Positions 26,151 to 36,634 of a stretch of DNA of 64,000 nucleotides are shown one piece after another. The notes below the pieces were generated by a model. The model was not told the origin of the DNA, did not search any database, and saw nothing but the letters and a program-made list of their open reading frames with translations. Numbering within the stretch: the stretch's first letter is position 1; the number at the start of each line of letters is the position of its first letter. This DNA comes from Sporobacter sp963663605 (GTDB lineage Bacteria > Bacillota > Clostridia > Oscillospirales > Oscillospiraceae). The translations under genes and the position numbers were made by a program. Location of the stretch: positions 496,001-560,000 of the forward strand of contig CAXXVF010000002.1 of NCBI GenBank assembly GCA_963663605.2, written 5' to 3'.

Positions 26151-27432
26151 CTCCGGAAGCTCCCGTCAGATAATAGACAGCGTCCGGCTCCACGCCGAGA
26201 GCGATCTCCATGATCTCCTCGCGCGTAACGCCGTCTGTGAGCGCGGCCATTTCGTCCGGCGTTATTTTTATGGAAGCCACCGCCAGATCGAAAAACAGCT
26301 CCTCAAGGCCGACCGGCTTGTCCATCGTGGATTTAATGGATGTGATAACGGCGCGTTTGGCCGATAAAAGCTCCCAATCGCTGATCTCGCCCCTTTTTAC
26401 AGCGTCCAGCTGCGCGCGTATCTCGTCAAGCGCCTCGTTGAATTTGTCAAACTCCACGCCGGACGCGACGGCCATAATACCCTTGTGCTTTTCAATAAGG
26501 GAGCTGGCGTAATAACAAAGCGACAGCTTCTCCCGGACGTTTAAGAACAGCTTCGATGTTACGGAGCCGCCGTAAACGGCGTTGAAAACCAAAAGCGCCG
26601 CGTAATTTGGCGAAAGCATCGTTTTGCCGAGGCGGAACCCCACGGACAGTTTGCCCTGCGTGACGTTCATGCGGTCTGTAAAGGTGCGTATGTTATCGCC
26701 TGCTGAATGAAGGCGTACATCGGTCGTGACTTCCAGGACGGGTTCGCTGCGGGGAAGGGCGGACAGCGCCGAACGCACGGCCGCCTCAACGCGCTGCAGG
26801 TCGTGCGCGCCGCAGTAGAAAGCCTCTAAACGCGAAGACGACAGAATGCTCCTGTAATGCTTTGTCAGGGAATGCGCCGTTATAGTCTCGGCCGAGCTCT
26901 CGCGGCCGAGCCGGTTTATACCGAAGGCCTCGTCCCGGCACATCAGCTCGAAAAGCCTGTCGATGCTGTAGCGGCGCTTGTCGTTGATCCCGGCGCGGAT
27001 GTCGTCTATAAGGTTCTTTTTTTCACTGTCGACATACTTGGTGACCAGCAGACCGCCGTGCGTGTTCGGCGATAAAAGCATTTCACCGACAAGCGACGTC
27101 GTTTTCTCAAGTATGTTTTCGCCTTCCGGTACAAAATCGTCGTCAATGAAGCTGGCTAAAAAACCGATGCAGTGCATTTCGCCTTTTTTTCGCACCATCG
27201 GTATAATGCGCGCGCCGTACAGCGCGTCCAGATGATTGTTGACGCTTTCCATATCGGGATAAGTCGAGGTGCCGCGCAGCAGTACGCGGGGAAGCAGCGC
27301 GCCTTTCGCGGCGGTATCCCTGTCGAGTTTCGTTATGAGATTGAACGACAGGCAGCACGTTTTGAATTTATCCGTTTTAACATAGGTCAGATACGTGTCC
27401 GGCATGATCTGTTTTCGCACGACTTCCTGCAT
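26131..27432 (-). CDS. ymfF: M16 family peptidase-like partner protein, YmfF type
   Basis: This 433-aa M16-fold protein lacks the HxxEH zinc motif; the corresponding region reads GTSTYPDMESVNNHLDALYGA. It is therefore likely the inactive subunit that pairs with the catalytic homologue encoded immediately downstream. The start is set at ATG 27432, with GGAGG five bases upstream. The 46 extra codons up to 27570 would run through non-conserved sequence. The 3' end overlaps the next gene by 20 bp, supporting a stoichiometric complex. Confidence 0.88.
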   Translation of the reverse strand: MQEVVRKQIMPDTYLTYVKTDKFKTCCLSFNLITKLDRDTAAKGALLPRVLLRGTSTYPDMESVNNHLDALYGARIIPMVRKKGEMHCIGFLASFIDDDFVPEGENILEKTTSLVGEMLLSPNTHGGLLVTKYVDSEKKNLIDDIRAGINDKRRYSIDRLFELMCRDEAFGINRLGRESSAETITAHSLTKHYRSILSSSRLEAFYCGAHDLQRVEAAVRSALSALPRSEPVLEVTTDVRLHSAGDNIRTFTDRMNVTQGKLSVGFRLGKTMLSPNYAALLVFNAVYGGSVTSKLFLNVREKLSLCYYASSLIEKHKGIMAVASGVEFDKFNEALDEIRAQLDAVKRGEISDWELLSAKRAVITSIKSTMDKPVGLEELFFDLAVASIKITPDEMAALTDGVTREEIMEIALGVEPDAVYYLTGASGGEENED

Positions 27433-27588
27433 AACGGCCTCCAGTACGTTTGAGTTATGGTCAATTGAAGCGCAGCTTGCCGTGAAAACGGCACCGCAGG
27501 CGCACGATTGGCCGTCTCCTCCTTGAGGAGACATAAAAAAACAATTTTTCACTATTATACACCGTTTCATAAAGTTTGGTAAATAAAA

Positions 27589-30500
27589 TTATTGTGAATT
27601 TTGCGTTTGCGCCAGCCGATGCCGTCTTTTTTCGACGATAACTGCGCCCTTTTCGATCTCCGCTTCCGGCGTTACGTCAATACGGCCGTCACGATCGGCC
27701 CGGATGCGCACCGTATGACCGTCTTTTTTCCAGAACGCTTCAAAAGCGTCCCAGCCCGACGGGAGTGCTGCGGCGGCATGCATCACACCGCCCTGAAGAC
27801 GCAGTCCGAGCAGGTTTTCAAGCGCGACGCGCTTAAACCATCCGGCCGCGCCCGTGTACCACGTCCAGCCGCCGCGCCCGATATGGCCCGGTGCGTAATA
27901 AACGTCCGCGGCCAGGACATAAGGCTCCGTGCGGTAGACAGCGTTAATACGGCCCTGCGGCAGCAAAGCCTCGAGAATTTCCCAGCCCGCGTCGGTCATG
28001 CCCTCCAAAAACAGGCCCATCGCGAGCCAGACGGCGCCGTGCGTATACTGGCCGCCGTTTTCACGGAAGCCGGGGCTGTAGCCCTTGATATAGCCCGGAA
28101 CGCTCATGCCTTTTGAAAAAGGCGGGTCAAATAACCGTACGACGCGGTCATTATCGTCATAGAGCTTATTAACGGATGAAACGAGCGCTGTTTTCGTCCT
28201 GCCGGGATCTCCTCCGGCAAGCGCGGCAAAGCTCTGCGCGATGGAATCGATACTGCACTCGTCCGAGCTGCATGAGCCGAGCGGCGAACCGTCGTCATAG
28301 TAGCCGCGCACATACCAGTCGCCGTCCCAGGCGTCTTCAGCGGCGTTTTTAAGCTGTTTCGCGGCTTCGGTAAAACGCGCGGCGGCGCCGGGGTTGCCCG
28401 AAGACAGGCAGGCTTCGGACATTTTTTCGGCGGTAACGCTTAAAAACCACGTAAGCCAGACGCTTTCGCCCTCGCCCCGCGCGCCGACCAGATTGAGCCC
28501 GTCGTTCCAGTCGCCGCCGCCGATGAGCGCCAGCCCGTGGCGGCCCGTGCCGCGCGCCAGCACCAGGTCGACGGCCCTGACGGCGTGCATCAGGAGCGGC
28601 TCCGTGATATCGCTGCGCTTGGGTTGTTCGTAGCGTTCCGATTCATCCTCGTCCAAAGGCGGCGACGTGATATACGAGACAGGTACGCTGAATACGGAAC
28701 GGTCGCCCGTGGCCTCTGCATACGCGCACAGCGCGTAAGGCAGCCAAAGCAGATCGTCGCTGCAGCGCGTTCGAACGCCTTTGTCGCCGAAGTTCTCCGA
28801 ATTATTAACGGGATGCCACCAGTGCTGGACGTCGCCCTCTAAAAACTGATGCCCGGCCGCGCGGATTAAATGCGCGCGCGCGATATCGGGCGTCTCGTCA
28901 AATAGGGAACAGATATCCTGCAGCTGATCGCGGAAACCGTAAGCGCCGCCGCTCTGATACAGCGAGCTTCTCCCGAAAACGCGGCAGGCCAGCGCCTGAT
29001 ACGTCGCCCATCCGTTCAGATAACGGTTCAAGTTTTCGCTTGGGGTCTTAACAGTGAGCTTCGACGTGACGCCGCGCCACCATTCGATGGTCGCGGATAG
29101 TTTTTTGAGCGCGTTGTCCGGCACGGCGGCATCGCGCAGCTTTTCTATACTGTCGCAGCCGGTGACGATGACGAGCGTCCCGTGCGTTTTATAAACGGCG
29201 GCAAAGCAAGGGGTAAACCCGATGCCCGTCTTATTGTCCATACAGCCGGTAAAGAAGCTCGATTTGGAGCAGGTGAAAGACGCTTCAGGCACAGATGCCG
29301 TCAGGTGAAAGACCGTATCCGGGAAATCCGAGTTATAAAGGTTTTTCGCACTCAGCATGCCCGGTGCGTGCTTCGTTACGACATAGATGCCGTTTGCCTC
29401 CTCCGGTGATAGGACGAGATCGGTGTAGTAAGAGACCTCAAAATCCTCCGCGCCCTCGTCTTCGACGATCAAAATCCGCGCGGCCATATCGGTCGGGACA
29501 AAGGCCGTCGTTTTGAAAACGGCGGTGCCGATGCTTTTTTTCCATTCCGCCCAGCCAAATCCGTAGGTGACCTCGCACGGACAGCCGTCCGGCGCGGCAA
29601 AAAGCGACAGGCTTTTTCCGTCATGCGTAACCGTCAGCCGTTCCGTGCCGTCTGTTGTAAGGCTGTCGTTGAGCCAGCGGTTGATCTTGTTTTCCCGGGC
29701 GTTGAGGTGCCACATATGCCCGGTACCGGCGTCTGTGGCGAGATACCCGAACGTCTCGTTTGCAAGCATGTGGCTCCAGGCGTTTTTCGGCATCTCACCG
29801 ACGTCAAATGTAAAACTGTTGTCGTCGTTATACCGGTATTCCAACGCTTTGTCCGGACATGCGCAAAGAAACGGCCGTCCGACCGGCTGCGAAGTTTCGT
29901 CACGGGTTCTTTCGTTTAAGGGCCGGCCCGAACGGAAATACAAGGTGGCCGCCGCGCGCACGGATTCCGCGCCGGATGACGGAAGCTGGGCGATATGGAC
30001 GCCGCCGCGCGCTTCAAGCCGCCGGTCCGGATCGGTCAGCTTCAGCGTCTCGACCAGTTCGTTTTTGAGCTTGCTGCGGTAGTCGCCGCCGCCCTTTACG
30101 AGATAGACGAGGTCGAATGCGACGTTGTTGACGGATAGCAGGCGGTGCGCGTTTAAGATTTTTTCGGCTTCCGGGATATCGTTCTCGTCGCTGATTTCCG
30201 AAGCAATGATCGGAAGATCGCCCGATACGCCGATTGACCACAGCCCCTTCTGGCCGCGCAGGAGCGCCGGCGCATCTTCCGGCAGGATGCGCCGGTCGGG
30301 GGAATGATAAACGATATCGGGCACAAGCGCCATCGCTTCGTCGATCTGCCCGGGGGAGAGACCGAGCTGCCGCGCGGTTTCGTCCAAATGCGAATACCCG
30401 CCGCCGCCGGAAGACAAAATGCGTTTGGCGGCGGCTGACGCGCTTTGCCCGGTCGATGCCGTCGTCAGCGAGAACCGGACGCGTGTTGTGACGTCCGGTT

Positions 30501-33500
30501 CCAGCCGCAATCGCACGCGCATGAGAACGCATGGATCGAGCACCGCGCCGGCGCTCCCGCCGGCGGGCCGTGAAAGCGCCGTTTTCAAAGAACGAAGGCC
30601 GCCGCGTCCGAGCGACAGCTCCCGCGACGTATCGAACGTAAACGGGCAGTCGGAATCAAACGCCAGCGCGATCCCGCGCCCTTTGGCGCGCGGACGGCGT
30701 TTGACAACGACGGAACCGTCGCACTCGGACGTTTCAAGCGACAGCTTGGAAAAGGCCGGGTGTGCTATATAATCGCTTAACCGCGCAAGGACCGGCTCGA
30801 AATAGCATACCAGCTCGACGTCGCGCCGGACGGACGAGGTGAGCTCAACAACACGCAGCTCACCGGCCTCGGCCTCAGGGACGGACACGGACACGGAGGC
30901 GCATAAATTGCCGCTTTTGGCGTCTATGCGGCACGCTGCGCCGGAAAGCTCGGCCGAGTAGCGCACGTTCGGGTCGAATACGGGAGAGGGGAGCAGGGAA
31001 ACGAGTTCGTCGCCGCATTTGACGAAAAACGATATCCCGGAATCCGGACCGAGCTGGTCCGGAGACGATTTTGTCAGCGTGATGCTGTTCCATACCGAAC
31101 GGGTCCCGCCGGTCTCGGACGCGACGACGGTATACGCGCCGTTTCCCAAAACGGTGCAGTGCGGGTTTTTACAGTCGATACCGGGGCAGACTGCCTGCCA
31201 CCGTAAAAGAGCGCTTCTGGCAGGCTTTTCGGGCACGTCCCGGGGGGTCGGACGCAGGATCAGACCACCGACCGGCACCTTCTCCTGAAGCAGCTCGGCA
31301 AAAGACGCCATCGCGCGGTCGCGCATAAAGCGCCTTTGTATGATACCGGAATTGAGCGCGTTGTCGATCGCCACAATACTCATACCCAGATGATGCGCCA
31401 TGAATGTCCGCACGATCTCGCAGGAGCCGTTTCTCAAGCGGCTCTGCGTGAAGTCGACGGCCTCGAACAGGCCGTAGCGCCCCTCCATGCCGAGTTCGGA
31501 GAGCTTCCTTAAATTCTTTGCCGACGCTTTCGGGTCGAGCTGAAGCGTCAGGAAGGTAGAATACGGCGAGACGACGGATTCTCGGCCCATGCCGCGCTTG
31601 AGCGCCAGCCGCTGCGCGCCGTGTGCCTTGTAACGGTAGCTGAGCGTGTGATCGAACGCGTAAAAAGCGCTCTCGGACATGCCCCACGGTATGGCTTTAG
31701 CCTGTTTTTGCTGGACATACAGGCAGAATTTCAGGCTTTCATAGATGAGCGAGCTGGTATAGCAGGGAAGGAGCAGCTCCGGCATGAAGTACTCGAACAT
31801 TGTGCCGGTCCACGAGGCCATGCCGCGGTACCCGTCCTTGGAGACGAGCGAACGGCCAAGTCTGCGCCAGTGCTTGCGCGGGATGTCGCCTCTGGCTATG
31901 GCGATATAACTCGTCTGCCGTGCCTCGGATGCCAGAAGGTCGTACCAGCCTTCCGTCGGCGCGTTTTTCTCAAGGTCGATCCCGATATAAAACAGCTGTC
32001 TTTTCTTGTCGAAAAGCGGCGTGAAGCGCATACCGGAAAGAAGCGTTTCCGCAGCTTCGGCCAGCGCGTCTTCACCTAGTTCCAAAAGCCCCTCCCGCAG
32101 GGCGATCAGGCACCCGGCGAAGTTGCCGCTGTCTACGGTCGAAACGTAGGCAGGCCTCAAAATACGCAGCGTGAGCGTATCGTACCAGTTATACAGGTGC
32201 CCGTTCCACTTGGGGAGCCTCCCGACGGTTTCGAGAATGTTCGATATCGTCTCGACCGCCCGCTCCTTACTGCAGGCGTTCAGATCGTACGCGGCCAGCG
32301 CGGACAAAAGCGCCATGCCGATGTTGGTAGGCGACGTCCGGTGCGCCGTGCCGACGGACGGCTGAACCTGGAAGTTGTCCGGCGGAAGGAAGTGGTCCTC
32401 GTGCGTTAAAAGCTCGTCGAAGTACCGCCAGATGCCGCCGGCGAAACGCGCGAGCATCAGCTTGTCCTCGACCTCAAGGCCTTCGGGCCTCCGGTTGCCG
32501 TGCCCGAGAGGGATCACAAGCAGCGGGGACAACACCCAGATGCCCGCGACGATTTTTGCGGAGATAAACGGCGAGAAAAAGACGATCGACAAAGCGGCCG
32601 CAAGGCACGGCCACATCCGGCGAAGAACGTGCAGAAACGTATTTTTCGTACGGCGCTCGCTGTCGGCGGCCGTTACCCATTCGAGCATGCGCCTGCGCGA
32701 GATGCGCATACGGTAAAGCGCCGTAAAAATAGCGCTCAGGCTGACCCACGCTTCATACGGCAGAAGTACGAGACGTATGAGCGTCTGCAGAAACTGGCCG
32801 CCTACGCCGCTTATAATGGCTGAATGGTATTTTACGCGGCTGCGTCTGCGGCTGAGCATGTCGGCGGCCGACGCGATAATAAGATGCGAAACGGCAGCCA
32901 GCACGGCGACAAGCGCCGCCCAGAGGAAATCGACGCTGCCGATGAGCATACCGAGCGCCAAAGACGCGAACGTAAAGACCGGCACTAAGCTTCGCCGCAG
33001 ATTGTCGGCGATCTTCCACCGGTCGATCTGGCTGAGGACGTTTTTGCGCCGGATGCCGTCCGCGCCGGCGGCCTTCCGGCACATCCAGGGCAGGGACTGC
33101 CAGTCGCCGCGCGTCCAGCGGTGCATGCGGTCGTAATAGGTCGTGACCTTGGCGGGATATCCGTCGGTCAGCTCGATATCGCCCGCGAAGGCGCAGCGCA
33201 GGTACGCGCCCTCCAAAAGATCGTGCGACAGCACGGTATTGTCCGGGAAGCGGAAATCAAGGCACGCCAGGTATGCTTCAATGTCGATAAGGCCCTTACC
33301 GGCGAAGCTACCCGTCCCAAACAGGTTTTGGTATATATCGCCCGTCATGCCGCCGTACGGGTCGATGCCGCCCTGTCCGGCAAAGATACGCGTATAGCTC
33401 GTCTGATTGGCGGCCTTCAGGTCCACGGCGATGCGCGGCTGGATGATGCCGCTGCCGGAAACGACGACGCCTTTGGACCGGTCAACAGACGGACGGTTTA

Positions 33501-35034
33501 AGGGGTGCAGGGCGGCGCCGATGAGTTCTCTGGCCGTACCGGCGCAGAGCCTCGTGTCGCTGTCAAGTGTTATAAGGTAGCGCATCTTCCTAAGCTGTTC
33601 TTCCGGGCCTGAAGCACACCGGACGTTGGAAGTCTTTTTCTTCAGATACCGGCAAAGCTCCAAAACCGCGCCTCTTTTGCGCTCCCAGGCCGTGTATTTG
33701 CCGTCGCGCTCATTGAGGCGGCGGCCCCTGTGAAACAAAAAGAAACCGCCGCCGTACCTGTTGTTGAGCCGCATGATTTCGTCCGCTGCGCCTTTAAGGA
33801 AGACGCCGTCGCGTTCAATCGTTTCGGAGGCTGCGTCCGGCATGTCCGCCAGGATGCCGAACAAAAGGTTACTGCCCGCGTCGCGGTTTAAAAGCCTGTA
33901 CTCTTCCAGAAGACGCGCCGCCGCCGTGCCGCTCTCCTCAGACGAAAGCAGCACCGAAACGACGCAGAGCGTCCGTCCAGTGTCCGGCACGCCGTCTTTA
34001 AGCTCAAGCCGCGGCACCCGACGTGGACGGCTGAAGCGCAGTATCGCGTAATCCGTGACGTTCTTGATAAATTCGGAGACGGGCAACAGCAGCAAAATCG
34101 AAACGGCCGGGTCGTCCAGCGCGAAACTGATCAACAGCGCAATGAACAGACTGGCCAGGATAATAAAACCAATGTAAAACGCGCCGGAACGCTCTTTTTT
34201 TTCGCTGCCCGGCGGGTGCTTGAAGATATAGTTGCCGACATGGCTGCCGTCCGCCCTGGACAGCTCAAGCGTTTTGACGGCGGTATCATGCGCGCTTTCC
34301 CCGTTTGCCCGGGCAAGGCGGGCGATCTCGTGCCGGTAGGAAAAGCGCGTGTGCTCGTCCATCGAGGGATAGACGCCGGACGGGTCCTGACGCAGCGTGC
34401 GCTCGATACGGTTGACGTTTTCCAAAAGCTCGGATGCGTCAAACCCGGACAAAAACCGCAGAGAAGTGAAGCATTTTTCAAATGCCGACGCCAGGTCGTC
34501 GTCGTAAACGCCGGATAAAAGCGCTTTTTTGAGGGTGTCGCAGGCGGCCGTCAGCAGGTCGACAAGCGCCAGCTTCAAAGACGGAATGAAAACGGAAAGC
34601 TCGGCTTCGGATAAACAGATTTCCTCCTGGAACGCGTCGAGGAAAACTTCGATCCGCTCCGCCGTGACGCACCCCCCGCCGGACGCGACGAGCGCGCGCG
34701 CGGCGCGTGTGACGACCAGCTGGTTTTTAACGCCGGAAACGGCGCTCAGGCGCGGTGAAGCTCTCAGATCGGCAATCGCGCTTTTGCCTTCGCGTTCGGC
34801 GATATACCAATTGTCCAAAAGCCATTCCACGCTCTGCGGGACGCGCACATGCGCCTCGGCGAATGCGGTGGCGTCGTGCATAACGGATTTTATCGCGCAC
34901 AGATGCCGGTGCGCGGATTTAACGGTATTTAAGACGGAAACCGGTCTGCCGGGCGCCGTTTCTTTTGCGGCGGCGCGGGCAAACCGACCGAGTTTATCCA
35001 GCTTGATGTCGCTGTCATATCTTTGGGATGACAT
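27589..35034 (-). CDS. Cyclic beta-1,2-glucan synthase-like protein (GT84/GH189/GH94)
   Basis: This 2481-aa membrane protein probably builds beta-1,2-glucans from UDP-glucose and cyclises them. N-terminal helical region, membrane segments near 288-330, a GT-2-like catalytic part (LDSDTRL near 490, LSHDLLEG, then HRWTRGDWQ near 638 matching the QxxRW-type element), more membrane helices near 680-720 and 805-840, a glucoamylase-like middle domain (about 900-1330) and a C-terminal GH94-type region with GFRDQLQD near 2035 and GGDWNDGLN near 2173. This order matches known NdvB/Chv-type synthases, including those of thermophilic clostridia. The 7.4-kb gene is transcribed alone. A glycogen- or oligosaccharide-debranching role is an alternative, but the GT motifs favour synthesis. 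Confidence 0.9.
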   Translation of the reverse strand: MSSQRYDSDIKLDKLGRFARAAAKETAPGRPVSVLNTVKSAHRHLCAIKSVMHDATAFAEAHVRVPQSVEWLLDNWYIAEREGKSAIADLRASPRLSAVSGVKNQLVVTRAARALVASGGGCVTAERIEVFLDAFQEEICLSEAELSVFIPSLKLALVDLLTAACDTLKKALLSGVYDDDLASAFEKCFTSLRFLSGFDASELLENVNRIERTLRQDPSGVYPSMDEHTRFSYRHEIARLARANGESAHDTAVKTLELSRADGSHVGNYIFKHPPGSEKKERSGAFYIGFIILASLFIALLISFALDDPAVSILLLLPVSEFIKNVTDYAILRFSRPRRVPRLELKDGVPDTGRTLCVVSVLLSSEESGTAAARLLEEYRLLNRDAGSNLLFGILADMPDAASETIERDGVFLKGAADEIMRLNNRYGGGFFLFHRGRRLNERDGKYTAWERKRGAVLELCRYLKKKTSNVRCASGPEEQLRKMRYLITLDSDTRLCAGTARELIGAALHPLNRPSVDRSKGVVVSGSGIIQPRIAVDLKAANQTSYTRIFAGQGGIDPYGGMTGDIYQNLFGTGSFAGKGLIDIEAYLACLDFRFPDNTVLSHDLLEGAYLRCAFAGDIELTDGYPAKVTTYYDRMHRWTRGDWQSLPWMCRKAAGADGIRRKNVLSQIDRWKIADNLRRSLVPVFTFASLALGMLIGSVDFLWAALVAVLAAVSHLIIASAADMLSRRRSRVKYHSAIISGVGGQFLQTLIRLVLLPYEAWVSLSAIFTALYRMRISRRRMLEWVTAADSERRTKNTFLHVLRRMWPCLAAALSIVFFSPFISAKIVAGIWVLSPLLVIPLGHGNRRPEGLEVEDKLMLARFAGGIWRYFDELLTHEDHFLPPDNFQVQPSVGTAHRTSPTNIGMALLSALAAYDLNACSKERAVETISNILETVGRLPKWNGHLYNWYDTLTLRILRPAYVSTVDSGNFAGCLIALREGLLELGEDALAEAAETLLSGMRFTPLFDKKRQLFYIGIDLEKNAPTEGWYDLLASEARQTSYIAIARGDIPRKHWRRLGRSLVSKDGYRGMASWTGTMFEYFMPELLLPCYTSSLIYESLKFCLYVQQKQAKAIPWGMSESAFYAFDHTLSYRYKAHGAQRLALKRGMGRESVVSPYSTFLTLQLDPKASAKNLRKLSELGMEGRYGLFEAVDFTQSRLRNGSCEIVRTFMAHHLGMSIVAIDNALNSGIIQRRFMRDRAMASFAELLQEKVPVGGLILRPTPRDVPEKPARSALLRWQAVCPGIDCKNPHCTVLGNGAYTVVASETGGTRSVWNSITLTKSSPDQLGPDSGISFFVKCGDELVSLLPSPVFDPNVRYSAELSGAACRIDAKSGNLCASVSVSVPEAEAGELRVVELTSSVRRDVELVCYFEPVLARLSDYIAHPAFSKLSLETSECDGSVVVKRRPRAKGRGIALAFDSDCPFTFDTSRELSLGRGGLRSLKTALSRPAGGSAGAVLDPCVLMRVRLRLEPDVTTRVRFSLTTASTGQSASAAAKRILSSGGGGYSHLDETARQLGLSPGQIDEAMALVPDIVYHSPDRRILPEDAPALLRGQKGLWSIGVSGDLPIIASEISDENDIPEAEKILNAHRLLSVNNVAFDLVYLVKGGGDYRSKLKNELVETLKLTDPDRRLEARGGVHIAQLPSSGAESVRAAATLYFRSGRPLNERTRDETSQPVGRPFLCACPDKALEYRYNDDNSFTFDVGEMPKNAWSHMLANETFGYLATDAGTGHMWHLNARENKINRWLNDSLTTDGTERLTVTHDGKSLSLFAAPDGCPCEVTYGFGWAEWKKSIGTAVFKTTAFVPTDMAARILIVEDEGAEDFEVSYYTDLVLSPEEANGIYVVTKHAPGMLSAKNLYNSDFPDTVFHLTASVPEASFTCSKSSFFTGCMDNKTGIGFTPCFAAVYKTHGTLVIVTGCDSIEKLRDAAVPDNALKKLSATIEWWRGVTSKLTVKTPSENLNRYLNGWATYQALACRVFGRSSLYQSGGAYGFRDQLQDICSLFDETPDIARAHLIRAAGHQFLEGDVQHWWHPVNNSENFGDKGVRTRCSDDLLWLPYALCAYAEATGDRSVFSVPVSYITSPPLDEDESERYEQPKRSDITEPLLMHAVRAVDLVLARGTGRHGLALIGGGDWNDGLNLVGARGEGESVWLTWFLSVTAEKMSEACLSSGNPGAAARFTEAAKQLKNAAEDAWDGDWYVRGYYDDGSPLGSCSSDECSIDSIAQSFAALAGGDPGRTKTALVSSVNKLYDDNDRVVRLFDPPFSKGMSVPGYIKGYSPGFRENGGQYTHGAVWLAMGLFLEGMTDAGWEILEALLPQGRINAVYRTEPYVLAADVYYAPGHIGRGGWTWYTGAAGWFKRVALENLLGLRLQGGVMHAAAALPSGWDAFEAFWKKDGHTVRIRADRDGRIDVTPEAEIEKGAVIVEKRRHRLAQTQNSQ

Positions 35035-35253
35035 TACCTGGCAATTCCTCCTGCAGATGCTAATCTATGATATTTTTTGCAGGCATCGCGCCAAATATGC
35101 AAAGCGGACGCGTTTTAAGCGCCGGGTAAAAACAGAGGGTTTAATAACGGCAGCATTTCGCATCATTTATTATTGGTTTACAAACGGATATAATTTCTAT
35201 AAAATTAAATCCGCAGATACAGATTACGACATAAACTGCCGGGGAGGCGCTGC

Positions 35254-36261
35254 GTGAAAAAGCTGTCGGCCATATTTTTGATTATTATACTGATGCTGTC
35301 GGGCTGCGCCGGCAGGAAGACGTCTGAAACATATAAGTCGGAATTTTTCGCCATGGACACCGTCATGCTGCTGACCGTCAGCGGCGAAAACGCCGAAGCG
35401 GCGGCAAAAGCCTGCGAGAATGAGATTTACCGGCTCGACGGCCTGCTGTCAACCGGGGTCGAAACAAGCGAGATATCAAAACTGAACACAAACGGCGGCG
35501 GAACGGTCTCGGCCGAGACGACGGCGCTTCTTAAACGCGCATACGAGATATACGGGTACACCGGCGGCGCTTTTGACGTGACCGTCAGTCCCGTCGTTTC
35601 GGCGTGGGGCTTTTATTCCGGCGACTATACCGTTTTGAGCGAAAGCGGCGCGGCGGCGTTTTTAAGGCTTGTGGGCAGCGACAAGCTCCTGTTTGAAGGC
35701 GACACGGTTTCCTTCGGTGCCGAAGGGATGGCGGTGGATCTAGGCGGCATAGGAAAAGGCTACGCTTCAGACAGACTCAAAACGATTCTGGCGGAACAGG
35801 GGATAGAATCCGCACTGGCGTCGCTCGGCGGCAACGTGATGGCATACGGCTTAAAACCGGACGGCGCGGGCTGGAACATAGCCGTTCAGGACCCTGACGA
35901 CACGGGCGGATATGTCGGAATTCTGAATGTCTCGGACAAGATGGTCGTGACGTCGGGCGGATACCAGCGGTATTTTGAAGACGGCGGCAAAACATATCAC
36001 CATATCATTGACCCGGCGACAGGGTTCCCGGCCGACAGCGGCTTAAAATCGGTAACGGTTGTGAGTGCGGACGGAACGATGGCGGACGCGCTGTCCACTG
36101 CGCTGTTCGTCATGGGGAAAGATAAAGCCGCAGACTTCTGGCGTGCGCACAGCGGCTCGTTTGAAGCCGTGCTTATAACGTCCGACGATACGGTTTACAT
36201 TACGGAGGGCATTTCGGCTGTCTTTTCTTCAGACAGGGATTATGAGGTAATAAAGCCATGA
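35254..36261 (+). CDS. apbE: FAD:protein FMN transferase (lipoprotein)
   Basis: It attaches FMN covalently to threonines of RnfG and RnfD outside the membrane. The 335-aa protein starts with a lipoprotein signal peptide (LMLSGCAG, lipidated Cys near 20). The ApbE fold is shown by AMDTVMLLTV, GAFDVTVSPVVSAWGF, GMAVDLGGIGKGYASDR and HHIIDPATGFPADS. It uses a GTG start after GGGGAGG. The stop overlaps the next gene by 4 bp. It heads a cassette of accessory genes placed just before the rnf operon, fitting its job in Rnf maturation. Confidence 0.95.
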   Translation: MKKLSAIFLIIILMLSGCAGRKTSETYKSEFFAMDTVMLLTVSGENAEAAAKACENEIYRLDGLLSTGVETSEISKLNTNGGGTVSAETTALLKRAYEIYGYTGGAFDVTVSPVVSAWGFYSGDYTVLSESGAAAFLRLVGSDKLLFEGDTVSFGAEGMAVDLGGIGKGYASDRLKTILAEQGIESALASLGGNVMAYGLKPDGAGWNIAVQDPDDTGGYVGILNVSDKMVVTSGGYQRYFEDGGKTYHHIIDPATGFPADSGLKSVTVVSADGTMADALSTALFVMGKDKAADFWRAHSGSFEAVLITSDDTVYITEGISAVFSSDRDYEVIKP

Positions 36262-36632
36262 AAACGCGCTGTTGGATCATTATGTTTTCAGTTATTATTG
36301 CCGCCGCGCTTGTTGCCTCGTGGCTTGTAATGCACAGAAGCCATGACGGGCGTGTCGCGGGCGTGTACTCAAACGGAGCGCTCGTTGAAACGATCGACCT
36401 GTCTCAGGTGACCGGGACATACGAATTCACCGTCACATACGGCGGCGGTTACAACACGATTGAGGTATCGAAGCAGGGCATCCGCGTCACGGATTCCTCC
36501 TGCCCGGACAAAATATGCATCCGGCACGGCATGCTCGGCGACGGACTGCCGATCGTATGTTTGCCGAACCGGCTCGTCATACGGTGGGAGAAGCGTGATG
36601 ATGCCGAATATGACGCGATGACGGGGATATAA
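36258..36632 (+). CDS. NusG domain II-containing membrane-anchored protein
   Basis: This 124-aa protein has one N-terminal membrane anchor (residues 7-25) and an exported NusG-II-like beta domain with the conserved SSCPDKICIRHG element carrying two cysteines. Such proteins recur beside ApbE and Rnf genes in anaerobic Firmicutes. Their biochemical role is not known to me. It overlaps apbE by 4 bp and lies 2 bp before the next gene, so all three are co-translated. Confidence 0.88.
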   Translation: MKTRCWIIMFSVIIAAALVASWLVMHRSHDGRVAGVYSNGALVETIDLSQVTGTYEFTVTYGGGYNTIEVSKQGIRVTDSSCPDKICIRHGMLGDGLPIVCLPNRLVIRWEKRDDAEYDAMTGI

Positions 36633-36634
36633 AG

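Noticed and set aside
27433..27570. 46-residue N-terminal extension of the YmfF-like protein
   Set aside because: It is not family-like, and a GGAGG with good spacing precedes the internal ATG at 27432.
34529..35257. Long plus-strand ORF of 242 codons opposite the start of the glucan synthase gene
   Set aside because: It is antisense to a well-supported gene, has low-complexity Ser/Arg composition and no ribosome site.
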